Assembly: GCA_041558415.1 (NCBI GenBank)
Contig: JBFFEY010000002.1
Span: 62,001 to 126,000 of the forward strand
DNA length: 64,000 nt
Origin: SG8-39 sp041558415
GTDB taxonomy: Bacteria; Pseudomonadota; Gammaproteobacteria; Burkholderiales; SG8-39
Direction of reading: 5' to 3'
Positions 34,901-42,933 of this stretch are shown here, piece after piece (the first letter of the stretch is position 1; every line of letters starts with the position of its first letter). The notes beneath the pieces were generated by a model. That model was not told the DNA's origin, did no database searches, and worked only from the letters and a program-made list of their open reading frames with translations. Both the position numbers and the translations under genes were made by a program.

Positions 34901-35726
34901 CGACGACCCTGTGGTGGGCGAGGCCGCGCGCAAGCTCTACGCCGAGGCACGGCAGATGCTGGAGCGCATGGTGAGCGAAAAATGGCTCACCGCGCACGGT
35001 GTCTGTGGCTTGTTTCCCGCCGCGCAGGTGGATGAGGACGACATTGCCATCTACGCCGACGACACGCGCCGCACGGTGCGCATGACTTGGCACAACCTGC
35101 GTCAGCAGAATCACAAACCGACAGGGCGTCCGAACCTGTGCCTTGCGGATTTTGTCGCACCGGCGGCGAGCGGCGTGCCGGACTGGATCGGCGCCTTCGC
35201 GGTAACGGCGGGTGGCGGCATCGACGCGCGGGTCGCGCAGTTCGAGGCGCAGCACGACGACTATTCGGCGATCATGCTCAAGGCGCTCGCCGACCGGCTG
35301 GCGGAGGCCTTTGCCGAGCACCTGCACGCACGTGTACGGCGCGAGTTTTGGGGCTACGCGGCAAACGAGCGGCTCGACAACGAGGCAGTGATCGAAGAAG
35401 CCTACCGGGGCATCCGGCCGGCACCCGGTTACCCCGCTTGTCCGGACCACACCGCGAAAGAGGGGCTCTTTGCGTTACTCGGGGCGGGCGAGAACACCGG
35501 CATGCTGCTGACCGAGTCGTTTGCCATGCTGCCTGCGGCGTCGGTATCCGGCTTTTACTTTTCGCATCCGGAGTCGAGCTACTTCGCGATCGGCAAGGTC
35601 GGCGAAGACCAGGTCGCCGACTACGCGCGGCGCAAGGGTGTCAGCGTGGCGGAAGCGGAACGCTGGCTTGCGCCGGTGCTGGCCTACGAGCCGCGTGGCA
35701 CGGCTGCGCAGGCGCTGCCGCTATAG
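31998..35726 (+). CDS. metH: Cobalamin-dependent methionine synthase
   Basis: 1242 residues from the ATG at 31998 (MSQPAHTAKLDALLAERIL). Four modules in order: homocysteine-binding barrel with LDGAMGTMIQ and zinc cysteines in GLNCALGA and GGCCGTTPEH; methyltetrahydrofolate-binding barrel (FNVDDDSLFVNVGERTNVTG onward); cobalamin domain with the cobalt-ligand histidine H762 in GDVHDIGKNIVSVVL; and the SAM-binding reactivation domain with RPAPGYPACPDH. It methylates homocysteine from methyl-THF. Control by the upstream riboswitch is likely. No good Shine-Dalgarno sequence precedes the ATG, which lies just after the terminator T-tract. Confidence 0.97.
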   Translation: MSQPAHTAKLDALLAERILMLDGAMGTMIQRERLAEADYRGARFRDWSQELRGNNDLLVLTQPDLIQRIHADYLRAGADIIETNTFNATAVSMADYGLEALVRELNLEAARLAKAVAREWESKDPARPRFVAGVLGPTSRTASLSPDVNDPGYRAVSFDDLVTTYAEAVDALIEGGVDLVLVETVFDTLNAKAALFAIETAFEARGLRLPVMVSGTITDASGRTLSGQTTEAFYNSIRHARPIAIGLNCALGARELRPYIEELAGIAETHVSCHPNAGLPNAFGEYDDTPESMAQAMGEWAREGWLNLAGGCCGTTPEHIAAIGDALAAIKPRIIPDLKPALRLAGLEPFNVDDDSLFVNVGERTNVTGSKAFARLILAEDTAGALAVARQQVENGAQVIDINMDEAMLDSEKAMVSFLNLLAAEPDISRVPLMIDSSKWSVIEAGLKCAQGKCIVNSISLKEGEAPFLRQARLARRYGAAVVVMAFDEQGQADTLERRRAICERSYRLLVEHADFPPEDIIFDPNIFAVATGLEEHANYGIDFLEATRWIRTNLPQARVSGGVSNLSFSFRGNDAVREAMHTAFLYHAIRAGLSMGIVNAGQLGVYEELDSALRERVEDVIFNRRADATERLIEFANTVKAGGKQRVRDDAWRRGTVEERLTHALVNGISDYVVDDTEQARQKAARPIEVIEGPLMDGMNVVGDLFGAGKMFLPQVVKSARVMKQAVAHLVPYIEAERAASGAAPKPKGKVVIATVKGDVHDIGKNIVSVVLQCNNYEVVNLGVMVPAQKILETARRENADVVGLSGLITPSLDEMAHVAREMEREGFAIPLLIGGATTSRAHTAVRIAPNYSAPVIYVADASRSVPVVQNLLSAEACDAYVAEVRADYERVRVQHAAKKGPGPLHPIAEARARGLKTDWAEYRPPVPLRPGLTVLRNYPLEKLVPVIDWTPFFQAWELAGRFPKILDDPVVGEAARKLYAEARQMLERMVSEKWLTAHGVCGLFPAAQVDEDDIAIYADDTRRTVRMTWHNLRQQNHKPTGRPNLCLADFVAPAASGVPDWIGAFAVTAGGGIDARVAQFEAQHDDYSAIMLKALADRLAEAFAEHLHARVRREFWGYAANERLDNEAVIEEAYRGIRPAPGYPACPDHTAKEGLFALLGAGENTGMLLTESFAMLPAASVSGFYFSHPESSYFAIGKVGEDQVADYARRKGVSVAEAERWLAPVLAYEPRGTAAQALPL

Positions 35727-35753
35727 AATCGCGGTTTTCCAGCGGAGCATTTT

Positions 35754-35858
35754 ATGGGCAAGGGCGACAAGCGCACGCGACGCGGCAAGATCTACCGTAG
35801 CAGCTACGGCAACAAGCGGCCGCAGCGCAAGAAGAAGAACCAGAAGAAGACTGCCTGA
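35754..35858 (+). CDS. 30S ribosomal protein bTHX
   Basis: 34 residues, strongly basic: MGKGDKRTRRGKIYRSSYGN at the start, then a poly-Lys/Arg/Gln tail ending KKTA. The MGKGDxRTxxGKI start is diagnostic of the THX family, a tiny protein stabilising the head of the 30S subunit. Ribosome-binding site GCGGAG lies 8 bases upstream. It starts 27 bases after metH and precedes the DUF423 gene, so it may be read from the metH transcript or its own promoter. Confidence 0.9.
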   Translation: MGKGDKRTRRGKIYRSSYGNKRPQRKKKNQKKTA

Positions 35859-35872
35859 GGCCGTTCGCCGTC

Positions 35873-36253
35873 ATGCCCGCAAGCGCAAAGCTGTTCCTCG
35901 CGCTCGGTGCAGCGTTGGCCGCCTGCGGCGTCGCGCTTGGCGCGTTCGGCGCGCACGCGCTCAAGGCGCGCCTCTCGGCCGACCAGCTCGCCCTCTGGAA
36001 CACCGCCACCCAGTACCTATTCTGGCACGCGCTCGGCGTGCTGGCCGTAGGGTTTGCCTGCGCGCAACTGCCTGACAGCGCCTGGCTGCGCACCGCCGGG
36101 GCGCTGCTCGCCGCTGGGATCGTGCTGTTCTCCGGCAGCCTGTACCTGCTCGCGCTCGGCGCGCCCCGCGGGTTCGGCGCGGTTACCCCAATCGGTGGCC
36201 TGGCGTTCTTCCTAGGGTGGGTTGCGCTCGCGCTCGGCGCGCTGCGCGCCTAG
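35873..36253 (+). CDS. DUF423 family membrane protein
   Basis: 126 residues with four predicted membrane helices. Family signatures: LGALAACGVALGAFGAHALK-like N-terminus (residues about 9-32), WNTATQYLFWHALGVLAVGF, GIVLFSGSLYLLALG, and ITPIGG-type PIGGLAFFLGWVALALGAL. The family (YgdD, TMEM256) has no agreed function. It is convergent with the CxCC gene, overlapping it by 4 bases. Confidence 0.92.
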   Translation: MPASAKLFLALGAALAACGVALGAFGAHALKARLSADQLALWNTATQYLFWHALGVLAVGFACAQLPDSAWLRTAGALLAAGIVLFSGSLYLLALGAPRGFGAVTPIGGLAFFLGWVALALGALRA

Positions 36254-36588
36254 CGCGCCTCAAGCTCTTCCGGCCCCAGGCCGGCGTCATCGGGCACCTG
36301 CAGGGTGCGGCTTAGCACGAGGTACTGGGAGAGCGGCCAGCTCGCAAGCGTGCGCTCGAGTGCCGCCAGGTGCGCAGGCTCGACGTAGCCAACGAGCACA
36401 CGTGCCGGGCGCTGCTCGCGCAGCAGGCGCGCCAGCCGCACCTGCAGCTCGGCGCGGCCAGTGCAGCACGGACAGCTTTGCAGCTCGAGCACGGCCCAGT
36501 CGGAACGCTCGGCGGCGAGCCGGGCGAGCAGCGCACGTGCGCGGTCATGTTCTTCGCCCACGCAGATATGAACGGGGGTCCGGCTCAC
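36250..36588 (-). CDS. Small CxCC-motif protein, CobW-like but without a P-loop; function unknown
   Basis: 112 residues, read from a GTG at 36586-36588 that overlaps the trkH stop as GTGA, so it is translationally coupled to trkH. The central LELQSCPCCTGRAELQVRLARLL carries a CxCC motif followed by a helix, which resembles the metal-binding GCxCC segment of COG0523/CobW GTPases. The usual N-terminal GxxGxGKT loop is missing; the protein begins SRTPVHICVGEEHDRARALL. It may be a metal-binding relic or a distinct family. No signal peptide or membrane segment. The frame is open upstream only inside trkH. Confidence 0.72.
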   Translation of the reverse strand: MSRTPVHICVGEEHDRARALLARLAAERSDWAVLELQSCPCCTGRAELQVRLARLLREQRPARVLVGYVEPAHLAALERTLASWPLSQYLVLSRTLQVPDDAGLGPEELEAR

Positions 36589-38048
36589 CGGCGCCAGAAC
36601 GCCGGGGTGAGAAGAACAAACACGGTCATCAGCTCGAGCCGCCCCAACAGCATGGCGAAGGTGCAGATCCACGTCTGGAAATCATCCAGGATCGCGTAGT
36701 TGGAAGCGGGGCCAACTTCGCCGAGTCCGGGACCAAGGTTGTTGAGGCAGGCCGCCGCGGCCGAAAACGCCGTCATGAAATCGAGCTCGGTCGCCGTCAG
36801 CAGCATGGTGATCATCGTCAGCGTCGCGCCGTAAACCAGCATGTACGCGAGCACCGCAAAGATGATGTTGTTGTCCACGACCTGTCCGCCGAGCTTCACG
36901 GATATCAGTGCCCGTGGATGCACGATGCGCATCATCTCGCGCAGCGCCTGCTGGAACATGAGCAGCGCGCGCATCATCTTGATGCCGCCGCCGGCGGACC
37001 CCGAGCAGGTGCTGAAGGTGCACAGCATCAGCATCCACAGCGGCGCGAACACCGGCCAGATCGCGTAATCCGTAGTGGAGTAGCCTGTGGTCGTCGCGAC
37101 CGAAACGACGTTGAACAGTGCGTAGCGCGCCGTCGCTGCAAAATCGTCGTGCATGCCGTGCAGGAATAGGTAACCGGCGATGACCGCGACGCTGGCACCG
37201 CAGACGCTGAGGAACGCCCGGGCCTCCGCATCGAAGCGGTACGGCCGCAGCGAGATGCGCCGCAGCGCCACGAAGTGGGTGCCGAAACTGATCCCGGCAG
37301 CCAGCATGAACGCGACCGCGAGGCCCTCGATGAGCGGCGAGTTCCAGTACGCGAAGCTCGCGTCGTGCGAGGAAAAACCGCCCAGCGCAACCGTGGTGAA
37401 GGCGTGCATCATGGCATCCAGAGAGCTCATCCCGGCAAAGGCATAAGCCAGGCCGCAAACAACCGTGAGCAGCAGGTACACCAGCCACAGGCCCTTGGCT
37501 GTCTGCGCGATGCGCGGCGTGAGTTGCTGCTCCTTCATCGGCCCCGGCGTTTCCGCCTTCAGCAGCTGGCGGCCGCCGACGCCGAGCAGCGGCAGGATCG
37601 CCACCGCGAGCACGATGATGCCCATGCCGCCGATCCACTGCAGCATGCAGCGCCAGACGTTGATCGACGGTGGCAGGTCGTCTAGACCGGAGAGCACCGT
37701 CGCACCGGTCGCGGTCAGCGCAGACATGGTCTCGAAATAGGCATCGGTGAAGCTCAGGCCCGGCAGATAGACCAGCAGCGGCACCGTGGCGAAGGCCGGC
37801 AGCACCGACCACACCAGTACGACGAACAGAAAGCCGTCGCGCGGCTGCAGCTCGCGCCGTCCGCCGCGCGTCAGGACCCAGCCCAGGCCGCCGGACAGGC
37901 CGGTCGCCAGAATGGCGAGGTCATAGGCGCCCTCCGCACCGTCCTCCATTGTGAGCGATACGCCGAGCGGCAGCAGCATGGCGAGCGCGAAGATCGCGAC
38001 CACCACGGACAGCAGGTTAAATACGGTCGCAAAGCGGCCCATCGGCAT
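36585..38048 (-). CDS. trkH: Trk-type potassium uptake membrane subunit
   Basis: 487 residues from the ATG at 38046-38048 (MPMGRFATVFN); ATG at 38040-38042 is an alternative. About ten membrane helices with four pore loops: LTATGATVLSGLDDLP, VALGGFSSHDASF, SVATTTGYSTTDY, and STCSGSAGGGIKMMRALLMF, each with the selectivity-filter glycine. It moves K+ across the inner membrane, gated by TrkA. It begins 13 bases after the trkA stop. The CxCC gene follows with a GTGA overlap. Confidence 0.95.
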   Translation of the reverse strand: MPMGRFATVFNLLSVVVAIFALAMLLPLGVSLTMEDGAEGAYDLAILATGLSGGLGWVLTRGGRRELQPRDGFLFVVLVWSVLPAFATVPLLVYLPGLSFTDAYFETMSALTATGATVLSGLDDLPPSINVWRCMLQWIGGMGIIVLAVAILPLLGVGGRQLLKAETPGPMKEQQLTPRIAQTAKGLWLVYLLLTVVCGLAYAFAGMSSLDAMMHAFTTVALGGFSSHDASFAYWNSPLIEGLAVAFMLAAGISFGTHFVALRRISLRPYRFDAEARAFLSVCGASVAVIAGYLFLHGMHDDFAATARYALFNVVSVATTTGYSTTDYAIWPVFAPLWMLMLCTFSTCSGSAGGGIKMMRALLMFQQALREMMRIVHPRALISVKLGGQVVDNNIIFAVLAYMLVYGATLTMITMLLTATELDFMTAFSAAAACLNNLGPGLGEVGPASNYAILDDFQTWICTFAMLLGRLELMTVFVLLTPAFWRR

Positions 38049-38061
38049 CGAGGCGTCGCGC

Positions 38062-39435
38062 TTAGAGGAAGCGCACGCCGACCTGGAACAGCTTCTCGAC
38101 CCGCGGCAGCGTCTTCTTGTCCGCGACAAACACGATGACGTGATCCTCGGCCTCGATCACCGTGTCGTGATGCGCCATGAGCACCTCGTCGCCGCGCACG
38201 ATGGCGCCAATCGTCGTGCCGCTCGGCAGGTCGATGTCCTCCACCCGCCGGCCGACCACTTTGCTCGATTCGCGGTCGCCGTGTACCACGGCCTCGAGCG
38301 CTTCCGCCGCGCCGCGCCGCAGACTGTGCACCGCCACGACGTCACCGCGACGCACATGCGCGAGCAGCTTGCCGATGGTCGCCTGTGCGGGAGAGATCGC
38401 GATGTCGATCTCCCCGCTTTGCAGCAGGTCGACATACGAGCGCCGGTTGATGAGCGCCACGACGCGTCGCGCCCCGAGCCGCTTGGCGAGCAACGAGCTC
38501 ATGATGTTGTTCTCGTCGTTGTTCGTCACGGCGACGAACAAGTCCATGTCGCCGATGCCCTCCTGCACCAGGAGCTCCTCGTCGGTGGCGTCGCCATTGA
38601 GCACCAGCGCCTCGTGCACACGCGCCGCCAGCATCTCGCAACGCCGCTTGTTGTGCTCGACGACCCGCACCGAGTAGTCACGTTCCAGCGCGCGCGCCAG
38701 ACGCTGGCCGATATTGCCGCCGCCGGCCACCATGATGCGCCGCACCGGCCGGTCCATGCGGCGCAGCTCGCGCATCACCTTTCGGATATCGCGCGACGCA
38801 GCGAGACAGAACACTTCGTCGTCCACCTCGATCACGGTAGCGCCGTCCGGGACGATCGGGTGGTTGCGCCGAAAGATGGCCACGATGCGCGTGTCCACGT
38901 TCGGAATGTGCGATCGGATTTCCTTCACCGGATGACCGACCATCGGCCCGCCTTGATAGGCGCGCACCGCGACCAGACTGACGACACCGTCGGCGAAGTC
39001 GAGTACCTGCAGCGCCTCGGGAAACTCGATCAGTTTGACGATGTACTCGGTCAGCACCTGCTCCGGACAGATCGACAGGTCGACCTCGAAGCCCTCGGCG
39101 CCGAGCAGCCGTTCGTCGTTTAGGAAATCGGTCGCCCGCACGCGTGCGACGCGTCGCGGCACGTTGAACATGCGCGCCGCGATTTTGCAGGCCGCCAGGT
39201 TGGTTTCGTCACTCTGCGTGACCGCGATCAGCAAGTCGGCGTCATCGGCGCCAGCCTCCGAAAGCACCGACGGGTGCGCAGCGCTGCCCGTGACCGTACG
39301 CAGATCGAGGCGGTCCTGCAGCGCGCGCAGACGCGGCGGGTCGATGTCGACCACCGTGATGTCGTTCTGCTCCGAAACCAGACTTTCGGCGACCGAGCCA
39401 CCGACTTGGCCGGCGCCGAGGATGATGATCTTCAC
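38062..39435 (-). CDS. trkA: Trk system potassium uptake regulatory subunit
   Basis: 457 residues, GTG start (39433-39435). Two RCK halves: first Rossmann motif IIILGAGQVGGSVAESL with VVDIDPPRLRALQDRLDL, then a TrkA_C domain; second Rossmann motif IMVAGGGNIGQRLARAL with VVEHNKRRCEMLA, then a second TrkA_C domain. It binds NAD(H) or ATP in the cytoplasm and gates TrkH. The gene lies 89 bases after ntrX and directly before trkH. Confidence 0.95.
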   Translation of the reverse strand: MKIIILGAGQVGGSVAESLVSEQNDITVVDIDPPRLRALQDRLDLRTVTGSAAHPSVLSEAGADDADLLIAVTQSDETNLAACKIAARMFNVPRRVARVRATDFLNDERLLGAEGFEVDLSICPEQVLTEYIVKLIEFPEALQVLDFADGVVSLVAVRAYQGGPMVGHPVKEIRSHIPNVDTRIVAIFRRNHPIVPDGATVIEVDDEVFCLAASRDIRKVMRELRRMDRPVRRIMVAGGGNIGQRLARALERDYSVRVVEHNKRRCEMLAARVHEALVLNGDATDEELLVQEGIGDMDLFVAVTNNDENNIMSSLLAKRLGARRVVALINRRSYVDLLQSGEIDIAISPAQATIGKLLAHVRRGDVVAVHSLRRGAAEALEAVVHGDRESSKVVGRRVEDIDLPSGTTIGAIVRGDEVLMAHHDTVIEAEDHVIVFVADKKTLPRVEKLFQVGVRFL

Positions 39436-39524
39436 GCGGGCGCGTCGTTTCGATTACGCGTTACGCTGCGCAGGGCGCGCATTGTAGACCGTTTAGACGC
39501 ATTTGCCCGCAGGCCCGACCGCGC

Positions 39525-40781
39525 CTAGGCTTCCTCGCGCCGGCCGACCTGCAAGCCGAGCGCTTTCAGCTTGCGGTACAGATGCGTGCGCTCGAGACCC
39601 GACCGCTCGGCAACGCGAGACATGCTGCCGCCCTCGCTCGCCAGCAGGCGCTCGAAATAGCGCCGCTCGAAGTCTTCACGTGCCTCGCGGTACGGGCGGT
39701 CGAAATCGAACGCCGGCGCCACGGCTTCCGCAGGCGGGGGCGCCCGTCCCGCCAGCGCGCGCTCGACGTCCTCGAGTTGGATTTCCTCCTCCAGCGTGGA
39801 AAAGGCAAGATCGCGGACAACGGCTTCCAGCTCGGCGAGATTCCCGGGCCAGCTGTGGTGCCGCAGCGCATTCAGCGCCGCGATCGAGAATCGCCGCGAC
39901 GGGCAGCTGCGCGATTCGACTAGCTGCAGCAGCATCCCCTGCGCGAGATCGGGCACGTCTTCGGCAAACTCGCGCAGCGACGGCAGCCGCAGCGTTAGCT
40001 CGGCCAGACGCTTCGCCAGCTCGGCGTCGAAGTCGTGCCGCTCGACCAGCGTCTTCGGATCGACTGGCGAAAACGATACGACGCGCGCCTTGTGGCGCAC
40101 GGCGCGCGCCAGGAGGAACTCCAGGCCGCGCTGGGCCGTGCGTCCGAGCCGCGTCAGGTCGTCGATGAACAGTACGCCGCCGGCTGCGCGCGCGAGCACC
40201 TCCGACGGGGCATCGGTCAGCACGCTTTCGCCGTAAAGGAACGGCGCACCCGGCCCGACCAGCAGCCGGGCGAACAGTTCGGCGCGCAGGTCGGGCTCGC
40301 CGCGCAGCATCAGCGGACTGGCCGACTGCGCAAGCTGGGCCAGGCGCTTCCTCGTCTCGACCAGCGCCTGCGAGCGGCCCAGCGCGGCCAGCGAAAGCTC
40401 ACGTGTCGGCGCAGCCTCGGCGTGGCGCAGTGCGCGATGCACCGTTGCCAGCAAACGCTGCAGCGCGATCGGCTTCTCAAGAAAATCGAGCGCACCGATG
40501 CGCGTTGCTTCCACCGCAGTCTCGATGGTGCCGTGGCCGGACATCATGATCACCGGCATGCTGAGTCGACCATTGGCCGACCACTCCTTGAGCAGCGTGA
40601 TGCCGTCGGTATCCGGCATCCAGATGTCCAGCAGCACGAGATCCGGCCGCTGGCGCTCGCGCAGGCTGCGCGCAGAGGCGGCGCTTTCCGCAAGCAGTAC
40701 CTGATGGCCTTCGTCCGAAAGAATCTCGGACAGCAGCTCTCGAATACCAACTTCGTCGTCTACGACAAGAATCTGCGCCAT
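39525..40781 (-). CDS. ntrX: NtrX-type response regulator with a degenerate sigma-54 AAA+ domain
   Basis: 418 residues. Receiver domain (1-120): ILVVDDEVGIRELLSEIL, phosphoacceptor D52 in LVLLDIWMPDTDG, FLEKP. The central domain aligns with NtrC-type ATPases, but Walker A reads GEPDLRAELFAR where GEPGxGKELxAR is expected, the GAFTGA loop is absent and Walker B is GGVLFIDDL. LPSLREFAEDVPDLAQ and WPGNLAELEAVVRDL are kept. A Fis-type HTH ends the protein (SRVAERSGLERTHLYRKLKAL). It can still dimerise and bind DNA but probably cannot hydrolyse ATP or open sigma-54 promoters. Paired with the kinase gene upstream. Confidence 0.88.
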   Translation of the reverse strand: MAQILVVDDEVGIRELLSEILSDEGHQVLLAESAASARSLRERQRPDLVLLDIWMPDTDGITLLKEWSANGRLSMPVIMMSGHGTIETAVEATRIGALDFLEKPIALQRLLATVHRALRHAEAAPTRELSLAALGRSQALVETRKRLAQLAQSASPLMLRGEPDLRAELFARLLVGPGAPFLYGESVLTDAPSEVLARAAGGVLFIDDLTRLGRTAQRGLEFLLARAVRHKARVVSFSPVDPKTLVERHDFDAELAKRLAELTLRLPSLREFAEDVPDLAQGMLLQLVESRSCPSRRFSIAALNALRHHSWPGNLAELEAVVRDLAFSTLEEEIQLEDVERALAGRAPPPAEAVAPAFDFDRPYREAREDFERRYFERLLASEGGSMSRVAERSGLERTHLYRKLKALGLQVGRREEA

Positions 40782-40788
40782 GCCTGTC

Positions 40789-42933
40789 CTAAGCCGCCCG
40801 TGCCGTCGTCAGCGTCTGCGCTGCGACGGGAAGCAAGATGCTCACGCGCGCCCCACCGCTCGGGAGGTTTTCAATTGCAATAGTGCCACGATGTTCGTCG
40901 ATGATCTTCTTTACGATCGCCAGTCCGAGGCCCGTCCCGCGCGGCTTGGTCGTGACGTAGGGTTCGAAGATGCGGGCCATCAGCGCCTCGGGAAAGCCCC
41001 CCCCGGTATCCGAGACCGACAGTTCCACGTGGTCGTTGATGCGGGCCGTGCGCACCTCGATCACCGCGGGACGCTGCGTGTCGCCATGATGGGCGACCGC
41101 GTACTGCGCATTGCGCAGCAAATTATGAATGACCTGGCGCACCTGCATCGCATCCGCGCGCACCGGCGGTAGATCCGGGGCCAGGTAGCGGCGCAGCGAC
41201 GCCACGCTCGCATCGTCGTAAAGCGCCAGCACCTCTCCGAGCAAGGTATTTAGTTCAAGGGGCACCAGCACGGGCGTCGGCAGCCGCGCGTAGTCGCGGA
41301 AATCGTCGACCATGGCCTTGAGCGCAGTGACCTGGTTGACGATCGTGCGCGTCGAGCGCCGCAGGGTTTCGGCTGCCTCGGGTGGCAGCGCATCCGCCAC
41401 CTTCATTTCCAGGCGCTCGGCCGACAGCTGGATCGGCGTGAGCGGATTCTTGATCTCGTGCGCGAGACGCCGCGCAACTTCGGCCCATGCGGTCGCACGC
41501 TGCGCCTGAATCAGCTGCGTGATGTCGTCGAACACCAGCACCGTACCACCGCCGCTCGACGCAGGCAGCGCCGAGCCGCGTACCAGCAGCGTTTTGCCTG
41601 TGCCCTTCAGCTCGAGTTCGCGCTGCCAGGCCCCAGTCCCGTGCTCGACGATGGATTCGTGCACGGCCTGGGAAAAGTTGCCGAGCGCCTGGGGCCACTG
41701 CGCCAGCGGCCGGCCGGCCGCCTCGCCGAGCGCGTCGCCAAGGATCGCGGTCGCGCCGTGATTCGAAATTGACAGCGTGTGGTCCCGGTCAAAGACGAGC
41801 ACACCGGTCGAGAGATTGGCCAGAATGTTCTCGAGGTGTGCTTTAGCCGTTTCCAGGGCGTCGCGATTGGCTTCGACCACACGGCGCGCCTCTTCGAGCT
41901 GCCGCGTCATCGAATTGAAGGATTCGGTCAGGACACCCAGCTCGTCGCGGCTGGTGACCGGGGCGCGACGCGAAAAATCGCCGCGGGCCACGGCCTGTGT
42001 GGCTTGGGCGAGATTGGCGAGCGGCTCGGCCAGCAGGTTCGACTGCGTCACGGCGACACCCACGGCGACGAACAGCGCCATCAGCAGCGCAAAGGTGAGC
42101 GTGACGATGTAGATGCGCTGCAAGCCCTGGCGAGCGAGGGCCAGCTGGCGGTAGTCCCGGTAGGCAACTTCGACCGCCGCTGCGCTGCGCGCAAACGTAG
42201 CCGGCACGTTCTGCCGCAGCTGCAGAAAACGCGGTTCCTCGCCGGGTATCGGAACATCAACCGGCACCACGACACGCAGCGACAGCGGTCGTCCGGAGGG
42301 CGCATCGATCGCTGCGAACATGCGGTTGGAGCGTGCCCTGCGCACTGCGTTCGGGTCGGGCAATTCGGGAATGAGACGCGAGACGTCGTCGCTCGCGCTT
42401 GCCAGTACGCGCGCGGAACTCGTCACCAGCACGGCCTCGTAGACGCCACCCTGTTCGCGCAGGCGGTTCAGCAGAGGAACCTGCGGTTCGGCGGCGCGAT
42501 CCGAAAGTTCCAGCGCCATGGCACGCGCTTTCGCCTGCAGCTCAGCAAGGCGCAGGTCAATCGCCTGACGGCCGAGATCAATGCCTCCCTCCAGCGCGGC
42601 GTCCACCTTGACGTCGAACCACGATTCGATGCTGCGCGCCAGGAACTGCACGGACACGCCGTAGACGATCATGCCGGGCACCACCGCCAGCAGCGCGAAA
42701 CGCGCGAGCAGGCGCAGCGTCAATCGGGTACCGAACTGCCGCGCGCGATAGCGGCGCGCCAGCGCAAACAACTGAATCACGACCAGCGTCGCAAGCAGCG
42801 CGGCCAGCGTCGCGTTGAGGGCGAGTAGCCATGGGTAGTGGCGCGCGAACAGCGTCGTATCCGCACTGGCGCTCGCCAGCAGGAATAGGCCGATGGCCGC
42901 AACGACCGCGCCTGCGATGAGGAGAAGCCTCAT
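40789..42933 (-). CDS. ntrY: NtrY-type sensor histidine kinase
   Basis: 714 residues. Two N-terminal membrane helices, a third near residue 80, a periplasmic or extracytoplasmic stretch, another helix near 280, then HAMP (LAEPLANLAQATQAVARGDF), a PAS domain (LENILANLSTGVLVFDRDHT), HisKA with RLAHEIKNPLTPIQLSAERL, and the ATPase domain: HNLLRNAQYAV, DTGGGFPEALMARIFEPYVT, GTGLGLAIVKKI. It phosphorylates the ntrX product. Overlaps DUF4390 by ATGA and precedes ntrX by 7 bases. The real signal is not known; NtrY systems are tied to nitrogen, redox or envelope sensing. Confidence 0.94.
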   Translation of the reverse strand: MRLLLIAGAVVAAIGLFLLASASADTTLFARHYPWLLALNATLAALLATLVVIQLFALARRYRARQFGTRLTLRLLARFALLAVVPGMIVYGVSVQFLARSIESWFDVKVDAALEGGIDLGRQAIDLRLAELQAKARAMALELSDRAAEPQVPLLNRLREQGGVYEAVLVTSSARVLASASDDVSRLIPELPDPNAVRRARSNRMFAAIDAPSGRPLSLRVVVPVDVPIPGEEPRFLQLRQNVPATFARSAAAVEVAYRDYRQLALARQGLQRIYIVTLTFALLMALFVAVGVAVTQSNLLAEPLANLAQATQAVARGDFSRRAPVTSRDELGVLTESFNSMTRQLEEARRVVEANRDALETAKAHLENILANLSTGVLVFDRDHTLSISNHGATAILGDALGEAAGRPLAQWPQALGNFSQAVHESIVEHGTGAWQRELELKGTGKTLLVRGSALPASSGGGTVLVFDDITQLIQAQRATAWAEVARRLAHEIKNPLTPIQLSAERLEMKVADALPPEAAETLRRSTRTIVNQVTALKAMVDDFRDYARLPTPVLVPLELNTLLGEVLALYDDASVASLRRYLAPDLPPVRADAMQVRQVIHNLLRNAQYAVAHHGDTQRPAVIEVRTARINDHVELSVSDTGGGFPEALMARIFEPYVTTKPRGTGLGLAIVKKIIDEHRGTIAIENLPSGGARVSILLPVAAQTLTTARAA

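Noticed and set aside
33753..35450. Long open reading frame antisense to metH (565 codons)
   Set aside because: It lies fully opposite a certain gene, has a composition typical of complementary-strand frames in GC-rich DNA, and shows no recognisable motif.
36589..36672. Upstream extension of the CxCC gene
   Set aside because: It lies inside trkH in another frame; the GTGA junction gives a natural coupled start.
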